DNA of 64,000 nt, from positions 310,001 through 374,000 of the forward strand of contig SKCR01018442.1 of the NCBI GenBank assembly GCA_019454045.1, in the 5' to 3' direction. The notes under the pieces are model-generated. The model had not been told where the DNA came from. It saw nothing but the letters and a program-made list of their open reading frames with translations, and made no database searches. Source of the stretch: Zanthoxylum bungeanum (taxonomy: Eukaryota; Streptophyta; Magnoliopsida; Sapindales; Rutaceae). Made by a program: the position numbers and the translations under genes. Below, piece by piece: positions 34,054-46,381 of the stretch (its first letter is position 1; every line of letters begins with the position of its first letter).

Positions 34054-34185
34054 TTAGGTAAAGTACCGCTTTATTCTGTCCACGTTGGTTGTCTCGGTGA
34101 GCTCATTTCCTTCTAAGTCTGACAGTTTCACTGCCATGTTTCCCAATTTCTTAATGGTTATCCTGTCTTTTCTGCTTGCTTCTTC
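34054..34185 (-). pseudogene. C-terminal remnant of pol (I-2)
   Basis: The minus-strand frame reads KLGNMAVKLSDLEGNELTET, then NVDRIKRYF, and ends in TAA at 34054. This is the form seen at the very end of Ty3/gypsy polyproteins. Everything between this and gag is missing or replaced by about 230 bp of unrecognised sequence, showing that protease, RT, RNase H and integrase were deleted. Confidence 0.65.
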
Positions 34186-34414
34186 TGAGGATTCCCCATT
34201 TTTAAACATCGCTGAGTATCATGCTTTTGTCAAATATACTCATGTTGCAGGTTGAAAGGAGGATACTCAGGCAAGTAAACGAAATGAACGTCTTTATTAT
34301 CATTAAGAAAATGTTCGAAAAAGTAGATAAAATCAATGTCTTTATTAAAAATACAAGATCAAATAAACTATGAGGAACAGCTTCATCATTCGCAGCATTG
34401 CCTTCTTCCTCGGC

Positions 34415-35824
34415 CTATGGTTCTCCACTACTGTCGTTCTCTATCCCCATGAAAGAAACTGGGTGGTTAAGAGTTTGGAGGACAAAGCTTTCGGGTAGGC
34501 CGAAGTTGATCATGTAGGTGGGTGGTGGAACAGAGTGGTAGTTTGGTAGAGGATTTTTGTGTGTGTTGGGTTGTTCTTTTTCCGGGTCGGGTATTTTGTG
34601 GGAATCTATGAGGTCTTGGATTTCATGCCTGAGGCGGGTGCAGTTGTCGGTGTCATGGCCATGTTGCTGGTGGAAGTGACAATAAAGGTTCACATTGAGG
34701 TGTGGCGGTGGAGGGTATGTGAGTGGTTTAGCTTCTAAAGGTTTTAGGAGTCATTGTCCCTTCAACTTCTCAAGCACCTTAGATAAAGGCTTCCCCAGGT
34801 TAGAGAAATGCCGGTTCCTGATGGCAGCTACCTCGGCAGTAGCGGGCTTAGTCTCAGAATGCCCCCCAAAAGTCATTCTATTTTGGCCATAAAACTTTCT
34901 GTTTTCAACTTCTTCCTCCTCAATATCCATAACAGTCTCCCTCAGCTGTTGGAAATTCGCGATCATGGCGGTCATCCTCCTCAACTTGCCATAAATTGAG
35001 GGCTTAGTACCCTTGATAATCATCTTTATCTGGTCCTTCACTGAGGGCCGAGTCTGCATCTTCAGAAGCTGGCTTCTCCAGCAATCCACTTAGTCTTTGA
35101 AGCTCTCCTCTGGCTTCTGCTTGGTATTCTCCAAGTCGCGAAGTGACAAGTCGATCTTCAGGTCTGTAACATACTATTTTAGAAAGGCTTCTGCCAGTTC
35201 CCTCCAATCTTCCTTAACTTTTCTTTCAAGGCTATGGTACCACACTACGGGTGCCCCTTCAAGCGACATCCCGAACATCTTCTGAAACTGACGCTGCGAC
35301 ATGCCTACTGAACTCATCACTGAAACATATTGTCGGAGATGGACCCTCGGATCCCCATTCCCGTTGAACTTGGCTATGTCAGGCATTTTGAACTGAACTG
35401 GCAGCTGCTCCTCAAAAGTCATCGCCTCATAGTCCAACAAGTCTTTATGATTACCCTTCACCTTACGGGTAACCGATTCTACCTAATCCCGAAGCTTCTG
35501 CAATTCTGCCTAAGACCCAATCATTCTTCATGCTGCATATTCAGCCATGTCATCATCAAAAGCGGGGATGTCATCCCCCAACCTGTTCGGAGGCTCCTCA
35601 CGCCTCACATTCTCAGAGTTTCCCCCAGCACGAGGCATGAACATATTGGCCATAGCAGTAGTCAAGGCTTGCAAATGTTCAGTAACCTTGGTGGGATTGG
35701 TCTCTAACTGATCCATACGGGATACCTCGTTCTCTGATTCACTCATGTTTGCTATCGGCCTTTTGATAAGTCTTCCCTCTTTCCTAACCCAACGAGAATC
35801 TATGGTGTCTTTTAAAATTCTCAA
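34415..35824 (-). pseudogene. Tat/Ogre-like gag (I-2)
   Basis: The main frame runs from 35824 to 34415 with stops near 35526, 35174 and 34751 and a local frameshift around 35005-35207. The gag core is seen as FKMPDIAKFNGNGDPRVHLR, then FGMSLEGAPVVWYHSL. The end has YCHFHQQHGHDTDNCTRLRH, the short Cys/His knuckle typical of Tat-lineage gag. The intact protein would form particles and bind the element RNA. No protease follows. Confidence 0.82.
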
Positions 35825-36646
35825 TCAGCATGTATGCGTGCAATGCATGGAATATATAAGTTGGCCTCTTGTCATTTTAAAGCTTCAATCACATTATTGC
35901 AAGGTGCAAACTTGTCCCAGTTGAAAAGGCCCAACAGGTTTACACCTTTGCGATAACATAGCTAAACAACTTCAAATGATAAGGGGCTCAACCACAGGAT
36001 GGCCCATCAGAATTTTAGAAACTTTTAGCCCAATTTTCATAAGATACGAACTCATCCCAGTTTAAATGGCCCAACAAGTTTGCATTTATGACAAGAAGTC
36101 CAACTGAATCCAAATGATGATGGTCCCTAAACACAAGCACAAGGAAATAGTTTCTATTGATCATACAACTATGGTCTACGTGTGGGTATGCGGGAGTGTA
36201 GACAAAGGCTTTCGTTGCCCACGACTAGGTCTCCTCACTCAAGGGTTCAAGCGACCAAGTGAGTGCACCTTTTTTTATACCTTATGGTACATGCCAACGA
36301 GTTATGATACGTGACTGACTGTCAAATGGTTTTCCTATTGAAGATTCCCCAGAGGGAGGGTGGAGCGAACTCTCTTAAATACCCAAGCCTCTTAGGCTCT
36401 TATCGCCTTGGTGACAGGAATAAACAACAAGTCCTCTAAATTAGTCCATCACAGTAAGCTTCGAGTAATGATTATCTATGTGCCTTTGCAGCTTTTCCTT
36501 ATACAAAGGTAGTGAATGAGGAAAGACACCAAACCATTACTTAGCTCTAATAATGCCTTTGATTAAACCCCTTCAACCTACGATAGACATAGTTAACTAA
36601 AGCACAAATCACAATCACTACAAGACATTATTTCGGGGCCAATTCT
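35825..36646 (-). other. 5' leader of I-2
   Basis: Untranslated sequence between PBS and gag with no ORF of note. Two similar stretches of about 90 bp (35880-35960 and 36010-36090), with CCCAGTTGAAAAGGCCCAAC and CCCAGTTTAAATGGCCCAAC, are a diverged internal duplication. Confidence 0.6.
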
Positions 36647-36670
36647 CTATCCCCAGTGGAGTCGCCAGAC
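36647..36670 (-). other. Primer binding site of I-2
   Basis: Minus strand, directly after the LTR end TCCTACA: GTC then TGGCGACTCCACTGGGGA. The leading TGG matches a tRNA CCA end, and the sequence resembles the PBS reported for Tat/Ogre elements (tRNA-Arg in my recollection). Which tRNA primes it should be checked against tRNA sequences. Confidence 0.65.
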
Positions 36671-37244
36671 TGTAGGACACAGAAATCAGCGACGCTGTTC
36701 CAGGCTCACGGCCTGGTTGGGAGTACGGAGTAGCCCACGGGGGAACTAAACCGGAGAACTAAAAAATGGAGTCGCCACCCAGTGTAAACCGGGAAAATGA
36801 TTTAAGGTCGCACTCACCCATCGCAAGGGAAGACCTCAAACCGTTGGGTTTGGAATGGTCCCTTACTTATGCCACTTGTAATGAAAAGATTTATGCAATA
36901 GTACAACCAAATCTCATGCAACACGTACCAGATAATTTAAGCAACATGCAAGTTTGTACACCCATAATCGTAAATGAAAGAAATGAAGGCAAAATACATA
37001 ATTCATGAACGTATTAAACAATAAAGTGCAATAATGTAATTAATAACAACTATAAAGGCATTAATAATAAAAGCGAGCATACAATCTCATGAGCATATCG
37101 AATAAATAAATGCAGAAAATATAAATAAACAATAACGATAAAGGCATAAATATTAAAGAGAGCTAACTAAGCATATGATGGGGAATGGACTGACTAAGGA
37201 AACAAACATGCATGAAACATGATGAAGGAATCTGTCCAGTGTGT

Positions 37245-37557
37245 GCGCGTTCGTGTAGGGTTCGTAAACGCGTTCGAACGGTAAACAGAATGCAAACGTT
37301 TGAGTAGTGTTTGATAACGCGTTCGAACGATAAACAGAATGTCCGCGTTTGTATAGCATTTGATAACGCGTTCGAACGGGATGAGACCTGATGCATGATA
37401 CAATAAAATGCATGCGCGTTCGAGTAGCGTTATGAGATGCATTCGAACGGAAATGAGACAGAATGCATAGGTTCGTGTAGCATTCGTAAACGTGTTCGAA
37501 CGGAATGAGGCATGATGCATACGTTCGAGTAACATTTGGAAACACGTTCGAACGAGA
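37245..37557 (-). repeat. TTCGAACG array in I-2 5' LTR
   Basis: Six units. This copy keeps more intact TTCGAACG cores (e.g. CGTTCGAACGGTAAAC) than the 3' LTR copy, so it best represents the original unit. Confidence 0.8.
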
Positions 37558-38409
37558 TTGCCAAAATTGCATCTGAAATGACACAAACACATGTATGGAT
37601 GAACAAATACACGATGTAGGACCTCGTATACCCGATTGAACATATTTCATATTCAATCGAGTGTACTTCGTCCGGCGCGGCAAAACGTCGGAGTAAAGGT
37701 AGCATTTAGGCTTTTCATCCCTCAATGTGGAGGACCTTTAATCCAACTTGATTTGCCCATGCTCAATACACTATGATCAATGATTTAACTAGGAGATGGC
37801 ATACAGAAAAAAAATGACGGAATAATGAAAGGCGCGGCGAAATGTCATGGTAAAGGTAGCGTTTTAGGCTTTTCTTCCCTCAAGTAGAAAACCTTTAGAC
37901 CAACGTAATAAGCCCATACGCATTAAATTACAATGCATCTAAATAAATAAGACAATGATATGGGACTTCGTATGTCCGATTAAACATATCTCTCATTCAA
38001 TCAAACATAATTTGTCCGGCGCGGAAAAACATTATGGCAAAGGTAGCCCTTAGGCCTTTTATCCCTAAAAATTGAGGACCTTTAAAGCAACTCAGTTAAG
38101 CCCATGCGCGTCAAGCAATGATATGTGGATAAAAAAGTAACGATATAGGATATTGGATGTCCGATTGAACACATCTCACGTTCAATCGAACATGCCTCAT
38201 CCGGCGCGACAAGACATTGTGATAAAGGTAGCCTTTGGACGTTTCCCTCGGATAGAGGACCTTTAATCCACTTTAGTCAAGCCCATGAGCATTATGACTA
38301 TCAATACGTAAATAAATAAAATAACCACATGTGGAAAATGGATGACAGGATTACAAGTAATAAATGAATAGAATCTAAATAACAAGACGAAAAATGCATT
38401 TCAAAGTTT

Positions 38410-38511
38410 CTCGAGTGGTACGTAGAGTTGTTTCCCAAGTACAGACTGCACTACCGTCTATTCGGATTCAGCTATGGAATTTACGTCTGGGTTTCCATTT
38501 GATATACCCCA
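38410..38511 (-). other. Shared ~100-nt module, copy 3
   Basis: Third copy of the block at 2389-2490, minus strand, in the 5' LTR of I-2. Nearly the same as copy 2. Confidence 0.75.
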
Positions 38512-39737
38512 AGAGAGAACACATATTCCATTCATTCAAGGACCAAAACATGTATCAACAAATGACTCTCATGTGAAGGAATTCTAATAAAAAACAAAAG
38601 AGACGAGAATAAATAAGAATGGTGCCCTCAGGTCTAACCTCTTAAGTCGTCTCTCGAAAGTGCGTTACACGGCCGTCGGAAGGATTGATGCTCCGCAACT
38701 CCTCCGGTTCACTGGTCCACTGCTTTCGTTCGTTGCCGGGGTTGTTTTAGACTGTTTTCGGATTGTGTTTTCTGGTCACTGTTTTGGGGTTGTTTCCGGG
38801 GTTGTTTTAGACTGTTTTCGGATTGTTTCTGGGTTGTTTTCTGTGCAGTTTGTGGAGGGTATATGCGGCTATTTGTGGGGCAGTTTGCGGAGGGTTTTCT
38901 CGGTCACTGCAGTGCAGTTTCAAGGAGTGTTTTCGGTGATATTACAGTGGGTAATTTAGTGACTATTTCGGTGATGATGTTTGCTGTTTAGGAGGGGTTT
39001 CGGTGATGATGTTTGATGCTTTATTATTTTCGGTGGTGAGGGTGTTTAGGGGGCTATGGTTTCGGTTGCTAGAGAAGTGGAGAAGGGAGAATTATTTTTT
39101 TGCTTCTTACTTTTTTCCTTGGGCGTGAATGCTAAGTTTATTTCTTTTGTGTTTTTTTGTGAGAATGAGCTAGGGTGTGAAAGGTTGGTTTAGGCTTCTT
39201 TTTATAATGGTTTGCTAGGGTTTCAAGGTAAGGAAGGGAATCCTTAAAAAAGGGAAGTGTTTTGATTGGTTCATGAAAGGAAAAGATGGGTTTAATTTAG
39301 GGAGTGAATATATTAATTGGTGTTTGATTAGGGAAGGGATTTGATTAGATTATGAAGAGATTTGATTTGATTTATTTAATTTAATTTAATTTAATTTAAT
39401 TTGTGACATGTATTTTAAATATTTTAATTATTTTGGATGGGTTTTGGTGAGCTAATTGGGCTTGGGCGTGAGGCTAGCAGCAAAACCAGAAGTACCGACA
39501 CCGTTCGAACGCCGATTCGAACGCTACACGAATGCCCGCAATCTGCTTGACATTCGAACGTGCTTACGAATGCAGCACGAACGCGAAAGCATTAAACATG
39601 TGAATTGAATCTGATGACATACTTATTCTGAATTTCCCCTTCCGACATTCGTTTCCCGCGACTTCCGCAACCTAAAGAGCAGTGCTTCCGTACGAGACTC
39701 ATCATCGGGACTTATATCCAAAAATGCAGTGCCTACA

Positions 39738-39876
39738 CATACACTAGGTGCATATTCCTTTCATCTATGACTCGACCCAATTCTTGTGCTGCCGCTACGA
39801 ATTCTGGTGTAGAACCAGCACTAGTACAGCAAAACACATAAATGTTTACAACTCGTCTTTTTGAAGTTGCTTCCAT
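39738..39876 (-). pseudogene. Captured LOG gene of G-, 5' portion
   Basis: ATG at 39876 opens MEATSKRRVVNIYVFC and continues to RNMHLVY, where I-2 inserted. It matches 14964-15100 of G+ with a few substitutions (for instance Cys for Gly in the VFCG block). The frame resumes at 22003. With the same upstream stretch as G+, it shows that the capture predates the separation of the two copies. Confidence 0.83.
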
Positions 39877-40114
39877 TTTTTTTATATATTTTTTTCTCAA
39901 GTCTGGATGCCTTCAAGAGTGCAATGATGAATTGATTTTATAGAACCTGAAAAAGGGTGAGTAATAATAGCACTAGTACTTGCCAAATGACAATTATTAG
40001 CTAAACAGTAAAATATATCGTGAAAGTCAAAAAGTTTGGATCCTGTAGGAGAAAGTAAAAGAAAATAACAAAACAAATCACAATAATTTGTTAAAGACAA
40101 AAAGATATTAATAT

Positions 40115-40690
40115 TTACAAGAAGTAACGGCTTGAATGACGTCTATGCGTCAGGGACAAGCTTCCCATACAATTTTCTTATAAATTGGCAAACAGGGTCT
40201 TTTAGAGTCAGATTCCCGAGACTTAAATGTTTTCTTTCTTTTCAAAATTGTGTATATAACATGTGAATTACATGATGCACATATCCACTGGAATGCGTCT
40301 CAAGAGTCTTAGATATGTCATCTAAAGACTCCTTACTCAAGTCATCCCTAATGAATTTAATTTTATCTTCACGGTTATCAGACACCATTCCTAATTAATG
40401 AAAACAAGTATTACATGTCATGCGTGCACATTTATAGCAAACACCTAGTCTTTTAGCTCTTCTTTTCTTAGCATAGGTGCTTCTTCTTAAACCAGGCAGA
40501 TATGAAACAAAAGAGTCAGAGGACTCATCTGTCAATCGGACATGTGCTTCAATAATCCAACGAATGTCATTATGAATACCTTTGATCATCGGAAGTCTCA
40601 TTCGTTCCAAGCGAACCTTGTAGACTTTCATCAGAGAGTTTTGAGGGAGAGAAGGAATTACTTGTGAAGATTTACGAGAACATCTTCCAT
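40115..40690 (-). pseudogene. Accessory ORF of G-, broken
   Basis: The counterpart of 14149-14724. It starts MEDVLVNLHK and then meets a TAA where G+ has CAA; a lost T shortly after shifts the frame. 40395-40763 is open in the downstream frame and keeps STYAKKRRAKRLGVCYKCAR. The end (SLTHRRHSS, stop at 40115) is also recognisable. Presence in both copies shows it is part of the element. Confidence 0.8.
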
Positions 40691-40830
40691 CCTGAAATGT
40701 GACTTTACCTACACAAATTAAACACACAAAAATAAAACACACCAAATCTGAATATATACACATATTGCATGGGTTGCCTCCCTACTAGCACTAAGTTTAA
40801 TGTCGTCAGCTAGACATGACTGCCAGAATG

Positions 40831-41260
40831 TTAAGCTGGATCTGAAAGTGTGACACTTTCTTTTTGTCACGCCAATGATTCTCCCCAGTAGTGATTGACA
40901 CGTTTACTTTTAACCTTGAATGTTTCATTAGAATTGGGATCATGTAACTCAACGGTTATATATGGTAAAACTTGAGTGATTAAGAAAGGACATGACCACC
41001 GTGATTTTAACCTTCCAGGAAAAATTTCAACCTTGATTTGCTGAACAATACCCGCTACCCTGGTTCCAGTTGTATGCGCACTAACTTCTCATCATGTCTC
41101 TTATTGGCCTTTTCTTTGTATAATTTGGCATTCTGAAATTCCTCAATTCATTGAGTTGATGGAACTGTTTCTCTACATTTGCTTGTAGTTCAATATTTAA
41201 CTTGTTTAGTGTACAATATGCTTTATCTTCAAGCTCCACGGGCAGATTGCATGCTTTAAG
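40831..41260 (-). pseudogene. C-terminal end of integrase (G-)
   Basis: Starts at NLPVELEDKAYC, the integrase tail, fused directly to the end of the protease region. It continues through KVEIFPGRLKSRW and ends TLSDPA with TAA at 40831. The catalytic core and everything back to the protease are missing. Confidence 0.8.
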
Positions 41261-41962
41261 TTTGTCAGTGGAACTTTGCCTTTCATCAGAGTTCTGGACG
41301 GTACTATCTCTCACATCAAGTTTGAAACATTCCTCATTCTTTTCATCATTCGGGAATTCCATGGCTTTGAAAACATTGAATTTTACTTCTTGGTCCTATA
41401 CCCTCATGGTTAGTTCTCATTTTTGTACATCAATAATGGTTCGTCTTGTAGCCAAGAATGGTCTCGCGATGATGATGGACACGTCTTCGTCTTCCTTTAT
41501 GTCGAGGATAATAAAGTATGCTGGGAGAATGGGTTTGTTGACATTGACCAGCACATCTTCAACTATACCTCTCGGAAATGTGAGCGATCTATCAGCAAGT
41601 TGCAGAGAGACTGAGATGGGTATTGCTTCTCCAATTTACAGTTTCCTGTAAATGGAAAAAGGCATCAAGTTAACACTAGCACCTAAATCACATAAAGCCT
41701 TACCGAAGTTATGTTCTCTTATGATGCAAGGGATGGTGAAACTGCCAGGATCTTTCAAATTTGAGGGAAGCTTCCTCTGAATGATGGGGCTGCATTCTTC
41801 TATCAATGCTACTGTCTCGTAGTCTCCCAATCTCCGCTTTCGTGAAAGAATGTCTTTCATGAATTTGACATAGCTGGGCATTTGTTCCAATACTTCTGCA
41901 AATGGAATGTTGATATGCAGCTTTTTGAAGATCTCCAGGAATAGAGCAAATTGTTTATCCAA
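41260..41962 (-). pseudogene. Protease and gag C-terminus of G-
   Basis: MDKQFALFLEIFKKLHINIP, then SRKRRLGDYETVALIEEC and the protease motif ALCDLGASVNLMP with intact DLGAS. A short frame break lies near 41640, and stops follow at about 41370-41420. It ends STDKLKAC, where the deletion joins it to the integrase tail. Confidence 0.83.
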
Positions 41963-43510
41963 TTTGTTTTTCTAGAAACGATGTGGAAAATGTGGAGATG
42001 GAGTGAATCTTTCTCGATCATTTTCTTTTGCCTCTTTTTTCCTCCATCTGTGGTTTAGCTTCACTACTTTCTTTTGGAACTTCCTCAGTGGATGCCTTGA
42101 TTGCAACGTTTTTGTTGATTTCAGTACTGCTTTTCAAAGTGATGACATGACATTGCTCATTCCCCATGTTCATTGGATTTGATTCTGTATTGCTAGGAAG
42201 GTTTCCTTGCGGTCTGTAACTCTGAGCATTCGCCAGTTGTCTAATTTGATTTTCCAGTGTTTTCATAGAAGCTGCTTGACTTTAAATCATAGCATCATAT
42301 TTGGCTTCTTGATTTTAAACCCTAGCTGCTAAAGCGTCTTATTTTGCTTCTATCCTTATCAAATAGGCAAGCACTTCTGTTATTCCTCGTTCTTTTTTAT
42401 ACTCCTAGCCTTTATTTTGCTGTTGGAATCTAGGTGGTGGATTGTTCCTTTGCCCTGAATTGTTGCTCCATATAAAATTGGGATGATTCCTCCACCCTGG
42501 GTTGTAGGTGTTAGAATATGGAATGTTCCTCTATCTATTGAAATTGTTGACATAATTCACCGTCTCTTCATGTTGGTTTGTCTCTGGTGCTCCTCCATAT
42601 GGTGAACTTATGGATCCAACATTACCTTGCATGTTGAGAGTTTTCATGAATTTGCATATTTGATCCAGCTTGGCATTTACTGCTGTGTTGGCTCCAACTT
42701 CATAAATTCCTGCGATTCGTTAGATCATGCTCCTTTCTGTCGGCCATAAAGAATTGTTGTTGGCCATTTCTTCAATTAAATCCCAGGCTTGATCTTCTCC
42801 ATTTGCCATCAAAGCTCCTCCAACAGCAGCATCAATTGTGATTCTCATCAGTCCAGAAAGTCCAGTATAGAAAGTTTGGACTTGTAGCCACTTTTAAATT
42901 TCATGATGAGGACATTTTCTGAGAAAATCCTTGTATCTTTCCCAAGCGTCGCAGAGTGATTCTGAATCATGTTGTACAAAGGATGTAATGTCATTCCTCA
43001 ACTTTGCAGTTCTGGCTCGTGGAAAGTATTTTGCAAGGAATTTAGTGGCTAGAGTGTTCCAAGTTGTGATGGAACCTGCTGGTAGTGAATGTAGCCAAGC
43101 CTTAGCTCTATCTTTCAAGGAATATGGGAAAACATACAGTCTCATTGCTTCTTCAGCTGCTCGATTGTAATTGAAAGTGCGCAAACTTCCAGGAAGTTGC
43201 TGATATGGGCATTAGGATCTTCAGTTGCATTCCCCCCAAACTGAACTGACTATTGTATCATCTGGATGCATGTTTTGATGTCACACGCATTTACTGGTAA
43301 GGGAAAAAATACAATACATAAATGAAGCCGTCAACCACCAGAATAGTTCTTTCTCGAATAGGAATTGGTGGTGCAACTTCCAAAGGTTCAGGTTCCATAT
43401 TGATCAGTGCTTCTTGGCCTTCTCGTCTTTCCCTTTTCAATCGTCTGATGGTTCCTTCAATCTCTGGGTCAAACGGTCGGATTTCAAAGCTTCTGATTCA
43501 TCCCATGTAG
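41963..43510 (-). pseudogene. Athila-like gag (G-)
   Basis: 42894-43184 holds the gag core: VFPYSLKDRAKAWLHSLPAG, FLAKYFPRARTAKLRNDITS and ESLCDAWERYKDFLRKCPHH, typical of Athila. N-terminal sequence precedes it (PEIEGTIRRLKRERREG). The C-terminal part has the Asn/Pro-rich region around 42420-42560 and QIRQLANAQSYRPQGNLPSN at 42190-42260. Several stops and shifts interrupt it. This copy shows what G+ lost at its LTR A junction. Confidence 0.82.
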
Positions 43511-43617
43511 TGTTTGAGAACCTAAAATACAAGAAAACAAAAATAATAAATAAAAACGAATTAGACACAAGTAAAATTATCTAACCCCAAAATTAATAGT
43601 AAAAGATAAATAAGTCC

Positions 43618-43638
43618 TCAGCAACGGTGCCAAAAACT
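43618..43638 (-). other. Primer binding site of G- (tRNA-Asp type)
   Basis: Minus strand, just after the LTR end CGATCA: AGTTTT then TGGCACCGTTGCTGAGGA. This is close to TGGCGCCGTTGCCGGGGA, the tRNA-Asp complementary PBS known for Athila elements, with a few transitions. Confidence 0.75.
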
Positions 43639-45507
43639 TGATCGGCGTGATCACACACGTATAATGTAAGCACACGTATCGTTCAAGTAGAATAAAATAT
43701 ATCGATCCCACGAGGACTTAATACCTATGCTATTAATTTATTGAAGCTAAATGTCTATGAGTATGTAATTGATTGATTGTTGGTTGGATGATGATTTTAA
43801 TCTAAAACAAGTAAATAAAATAGTGCGAAAGTAAACTCAAGGAAAAATCAATATTATAAAACTATCTAGGATTGTGAATCATTCCAATATCTTTTGAAGA
43901 TGAAGTAGTTATCTCATGTTTGTTTAATATATTGGTTTACTAACCTAGAACACGAAATTATGCAAAAGCCTCTCTCGATGGTCAGATGCAAATACCCAGT
44001 GTAACCCAATTAATCATATGTCTTTGTCAACCAAGTTACCTAAATTCATTAAGATTAAGTTCCAATTGTGGCTATCCTCGCCCGACAGGTATATGTCTAT
44101 CCTGTAAGGAAATCTATTAAAGGGTTATCTATCCTCAAGGAATATCGTGGGCTATTAAGTCTCAGGCTGAAACCTAAAATTCCTTTGTCAAGTTTGTTTT
44201 AAGTTTATCACATCAATCTTATTAATGGCCAGTTAACAATAAGCATTAAGGTTAAGACTTAAGACTTAATAAATAAACATTTATATTACCCTAGACATGA
44301 AATAACCCCTTATAAATCGGTGATATTGGAATTCACGACACCCCTAGATAATATGTTTAGTTACAAAACATACTTAGGATTACTAAACACTAAAATTAAA
44401 AAAAAAACATCATAAAAAATAACTTGAAGATAAATAAAAGTAAAATTACAATAATGAAAGAAAATGATGGGGTTAGAGGATCCACTTTTAATATTTCAAA
44501 ATTAGAAATCTCTCTTATTGTCAATGTTTACCGATTACTTAATTATATTTAACTAGACCATAAAGGTGGTAATTCTATTTGTCTCAATTAAATCCAACCG
44601 ACCATATAGACGGTAACAATGTTATTATCTAAACTGACCCTATAGGCAGAAACTATGTCTGAAATGTAAAACCGACCATATAGGCGGTAAATAAGGTTGT
44701 CACCTAAACCGACCATATAGGCGGTAACTAATTAATCCAAATTTTAATTAAAATAAGGGAGATTAATCTAATTTATTGTATTAAAAGTCTCACATTTTCA
44801 CCCTAGTAGAATGAGATTACCTGTTCATGCTGTAAATGAAAACACGCAAAATTTTATTAATTAAATCAAAAGAAAATATAAGAAAACTTAAATAAATATA
44901 CAAGATACTTTCCTTTAGGTTTTCATGGAGAAATTCCTCCAAAGAAAGCATGAAAAATTTACAAAGTTTAGCTTGGTATTCATAGGCAAATCTAAAGGCT
45001 TTCACCAATTTCTCCACCAATTGCTCCACCAAACATGGCACCAAATCCTCCACAAGTTTGACAATTTTTATTTTTTATTTTTTTATTTTGAAAATGACTT
45101 TAATAATTACACATAACACACTTACGAATATTTTATCAATTTCAGCCATGTAAACTTCATAATTAGAAATTATTATGAACTTCAAAGTTGTAGAACTTTG
45201 AGTATTCTTTAATCTGGAACTTGAATCACCTCAATCCGATATCGGAGTAAAACTTTATGGCCAAAATATGACAATTGTGCAAAGTTGGAATTTCCATTTC
45301 AAGTTTCCAATCTCCAAAATCAAAATGTCAAGTCCAGTTTTTACCCTTATTTTTTCCACATTTCGTCCTAAATGATTCTATTGAGTCCTAATTTTATTTT
45401 ATCTGCAAAATAAACTAAAACACATCAAAACATTCATCAAACCCGAGAAACTAAACAAAATATTAGGTAAAAGGGGCGGGAAATATTGATATATTTTCCG
45501 TTCATCA
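43639..45507 (-). mobile_element. LTR C, 5' LTR of G-
   Basis: 1869 bp, TGATGAAC at 45507 to CGATCA at 43639 on the minus strand. It matches LTR B along its length. Its TATA-like box is mutated relative to B (TTCATAGG at about 44980). It abuts the TSD ACATG. Confidence 0.88.
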
Positions 45508-45512
45508 ACATG

Positions 45513-46365
45513 CATGGTAACATACAGACATGAGTAGTAATTGAAAAGTTTGTAATATTCAGTGCTCTAGTTTAATTAGAGGAAGCATTTAAAAAGTGAT
45601 GGAATAAAAAAAATGTTTGAGATCCGAGTTATTAAGTCTGTATGGGTGTTTTAACACCTAGTGTCATAAAGCCAACTGGTTTGGGAGTCATTGACCTAAA
45701 GCTCGCTACATGGATTGAAGAAGTTATAAAAAAAATATATTTCGGAAATCCGAGTAATTAAGTCTATAGGGGTGTCTTAACACCCAGTGCCCTAAAGTCA
45801 ACTGGTTTGGGAGACACTGACCCAAAGCTCGTTACATGGATGAAAGATATTATATATATATAAAAAAAAAAAAAATCAGAAAAATATTCCATTGCTAAAA
45901 AAAAGTGTGAATTCTGATATAAATTTAGGATAAGAATATTATTCTCTTTTCAATTACACTTATGAATATTGTGGGCACAATGACTTGATTAATATCTTGT
46001 TAGCTGTTTATATGAATAATGGTAAAAATAATCGGAGAATTCATTTTTTGAGTAATTTAGAAAGAAATAAAACAACTATTAACTTGGATAAGAAGTTTCA
46101 CCGGTTTAGTCACTAACTTGTTTATTCTTTTTTCTCTTATCTTTTTGCTTTTGTGTGCATTAGTTTTACATTGACGTTTGTAGGTATCGTTGCTGTAAGT
46201 CCTCACGAGACTACAACTCGTCCACTAGGGACACCTAGGGGTTTAAAGGCTTGTTACATATGCTAAATGCAACCGTGATCCCTACGAAAGTGGCTTAGTT
46301 TAATTTTTATTTTAAAGATGTTTATGTTATTTTATCTTGTTGTTTTGCTCGAGGACTAACAAAAT
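45513..46365 (+). other. G+ 3' untranslated region, second part
   Basis: Continues from 18388 after the G- insertion. It holds two direct copies of the ~120-bp repeat (about 45620-45720 and 45740-45840) with GCCAACTGGTTTGGGAGTCA. No ORF is supported. Confidence 0.75.
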
Positions 46366-46381
46366 GTTAGGTTTGGGGGTG
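46366..46381 (+). promoter_or_regulatory. Polypurine tract of G+
   Basis: TTAGGTTTGGGGGTG precedes the LTR start TGATGAG. G- has the same tract in reverse at 20339-20354. Confidence 0.65.

Larger units (their letters stand above)
22004..39737 (-). mobile_element. Tat/Ogre-like element I-2, inserted in the LOG copy of G-
   Basis: On the minus strand: 5' LTR 39737-36671, PBS, leader, gag (35824-34415), a short pol C-terminal remnant, two tandem arrays, PPT and 3' LTR 32207-22004 (split by J). The TSD CATAC is perfect (21999-22003 and 39738-39742). Without J the length is about 10.6 kb. The LTRs are 3067 and 3068 bp after J is removed. Protease, RT, RNase H and most of integrase are gone. Tat/Ogre assignment rests on gag motifs, the PBS TGGCGACTCCACTGGGGA and the 3' UTR satellite-like arrays. 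Confidence 0.85.
36671..39737 (-). mobile_element. 5' LTR of I-2
   Basis: 3067 bp, complete, ends next to the TSD CATAC at 39738. Same internal order as the 3' LTR: TTCGAACG array 37245-37557, four long repeats about 37615-38290, shared module 38410-38511, T-rich unit 38690-39130, TTCGAACG cluster 39500-39590. Confidence 0.88.
18389..45507 (-). mobile_element. Athila-like element G-, inverted inside G+
   Basis: On the minus strand: LTR C (45507-43639), PBS, gag, protease, last part of integrase, accessory ORF, captured LOG, 3' UTR and LTR B (20338-18389). Without I-2 it is about 9.4 kb. The TSD ACATG is perfect (18384-18388 and 45508-45512). RT, RNase H and the integrase core are deleted, so it is non-autonomous. 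It belongs to the same family as G+, sharing LTR ends, cargo order and 3' UTR, but with a different U3 core. Confidence 0.9.
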
